Source of the DNA: JAWLGW01 sp964569055
GTDB lineage: Bacteria; Planctomycetota; J058
Assembly: GCA_964569055.1 (NCBI GenBank)
Contig: CAZMSZ010000384.1
Location: forward strand, 1 to 7,093
Reading direction: 5' to 3'
DNA: 7,093 nt
Positions within the stretch are counted from its first letter, which is position 1. The number at the start of each line of letters is the position of its first letter. The position numbers were made by a program, and so were the translations under genes. Shown in pieces: positions 6,447-7,093 of this stretch. The notes below the pieces were generated by a model. It did no database searches. It was given only the letters and a program-made list of their open reading frames with translations, and was not told the DNA's origin.

Positions 6447-7093
6447 CACTCGCCTCCGAACACCTCGACGCCCGCGAACAAGCAGGTCGGCGAGGCGTGG
6501 CCCACGCGGATCACCTGGTTGGGCTCGCCCTTGCCGCAGTTGGGCGTGCCCATCACGCGGAACGTCGACGCGTCGCCGACCGCCACCAGGTTGCGCCAGA
6601 ACGTGGCCGACACGCCGCGGTAGTTGGGGTTCTTGACCAGGGTCGTCAGCTCCCCGTCCTCGATCAGCTGGGCCCACTCGCAGCCGAACTGGAACTTGTT
6701 GCGCGAGTCGTCGATCGACCACGAGCAGTTGGTCTGCATGTAGACCCCCCGCTCCACGCGCGCGACCATCTCCTCGAACGTCGAGCTGCCGGGCTCGACG
6801 TTGAGGTTCGCCATGCGGTCGATCGGCGGGCGGTTCCAGCTCGAGGAGCGGGCGTTGGCGGTGCCCGGCTGGCTGGCGCGGGCCTGCGAGGTGGCCCCGC
6901 CGAGCGGGCGGAGCAGGACCCCGTCCTTGATCAGGTACTCCTTGCTCGCGGGCGTGCCCTCGTCGTCGAAGCCGTAGCTGGCGAGCTGGTCGCTGACGGT
7001 GGGGTCGAACACCACGTTGAGCAGCTCCGAGCCGTAGCGGTAGCTGCCGAACATGTCGAGCGTGACGAAGCTGGTGCCCGCGTAGTTGCGCTC
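6446..7093 (-). CDS. tldD: TldD metalloprotease, C-terminal part (partial)
   Basis: The frame is open from the window edge (7093) to a TGA at 6448-6446, giving the last 215 residues; the start and the HExxxH zinc site lie outside the window. The fragment begins ERNYAGTSFVTLDMFGSYRY, a conserved TldD segment, and continues with SSSWNRPPIDRMANLNVEPG (83-102 of the fragment) and the block TPNCGKGEPNQVIRVGHASP (183-202). In that block the Cys (fragment residue 186) corresponds to the third metal ligand of E. coli TldD (Cys454 in the known structure). The fragment ends AGVEVFGGE. The catalytic subunit therefore looks intact as far as it can be seen. An ATG at 7054 lies in the middle of the conserved domain and is not a real start. 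It is followed directly by the tldE-like gene with a one-base overlap, the expected order for the heterodimer. Confidence 0.93.
   Translation of the reverse strand, partial: ERNYAGTSFVTLDMFGSYRYGSELLNVVFDPTVSDQLASYGFDDEGTPASKEYLIKDGVLLRPLGGATSQARASQPGTANARSSSWNRPPIDRMANLNVEPGSSTFEEMVARVERGVYMQTNCSWSIDDSRNKFQFGCEWAQLIEDGELTTLVKNPNYRGVSATFWRNLVAVGDASTFRVMGTPNCGKGEPNQVIRVGHASPTCLFAGVEVFGGE
6453..6457 (-). promoter_or_regulatory. Ribosome binding site for tldE
   Basis: GGAGG on the minus strand, inside the last codons of tldD, six bases before the ATG at 6446. It fixes the tldE start in preference to the longer open frame that extends upstream. Confidence 0.75.

Noticed and set aside
531..6623. 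Long plus-strand open frames opposite the exporter and tldE genes (531-1724, 1883-3535, 2866-4737, 4812-6623)
   Set aside because: They are rich in Arg, Pro, Gln and His with no recognisable domains and lie exactly opposite genes with clear motifs. This is typical antisense openness in GC-rich DNA.
6447..6722. N-terminal extension of the tldE product
   Set aside because: It would overlap the conserved end of tldD, reads as Arg-rich non-family sequence, and a GGAGG-preceded ATG exists at the tldD stop.

Overview
The window comes from a very GC-rich bacterium (well above two-thirds G+C by eye, codons ending almost always in G or C). Gene content (a Uma2-like tail, a TldD/TldE pair, and an ABC-2 exporter with a large exported partner protein) would fit Planctomycetota or another large GC-rich genome such as Myxococcota. 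No ribosomal or other strong marker is present, so the lineage is a guess.

Layout. Bases 2-142 (+) are the end of a gene whose charged, coiled-coil tail looks like a Uma2-family nuclease. It converges, with only ten bases between, on a three-gene unit read on the minus strand (4689 to 153): a 664-residue membrane-anchored protein with a signal peptide and a GATase-like region, an ABC-2 type ATPase, and a 522-residue ABC-2 permease. These three overlap by 4 and 1 bases (GTGA and TAGTG), so they are almost certainly co-translated parts of one exporter. No substrate can be read from the sequence.

The 434-base gap 4690-5123 is the least ordinary part. It holds seven degenerate tandem copies (period about 47 bases) of a structured non-coding unit, followed by a perfect 15-bp inverted repeat whose right arm contains the stop codon of the next gene. 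The copies fall into two linker classes, several can fold into hairpins, and the one copy that lost its hairpin arm carries two substitutions that create a different hairpin.

Bases 5124-7093 (minus) are a tldE/pmbA-like gene (440 residues) preceded by the C-terminal 215 residues of tldD, overlapping by one base. Together they should encode the TldD/TldE heterodimeric metalloprotease. The conserved C-terminal Cys of TldD is present; its HExxxH site would lie beyond the window edge.

All functional calls rest on motif reading without database searches.
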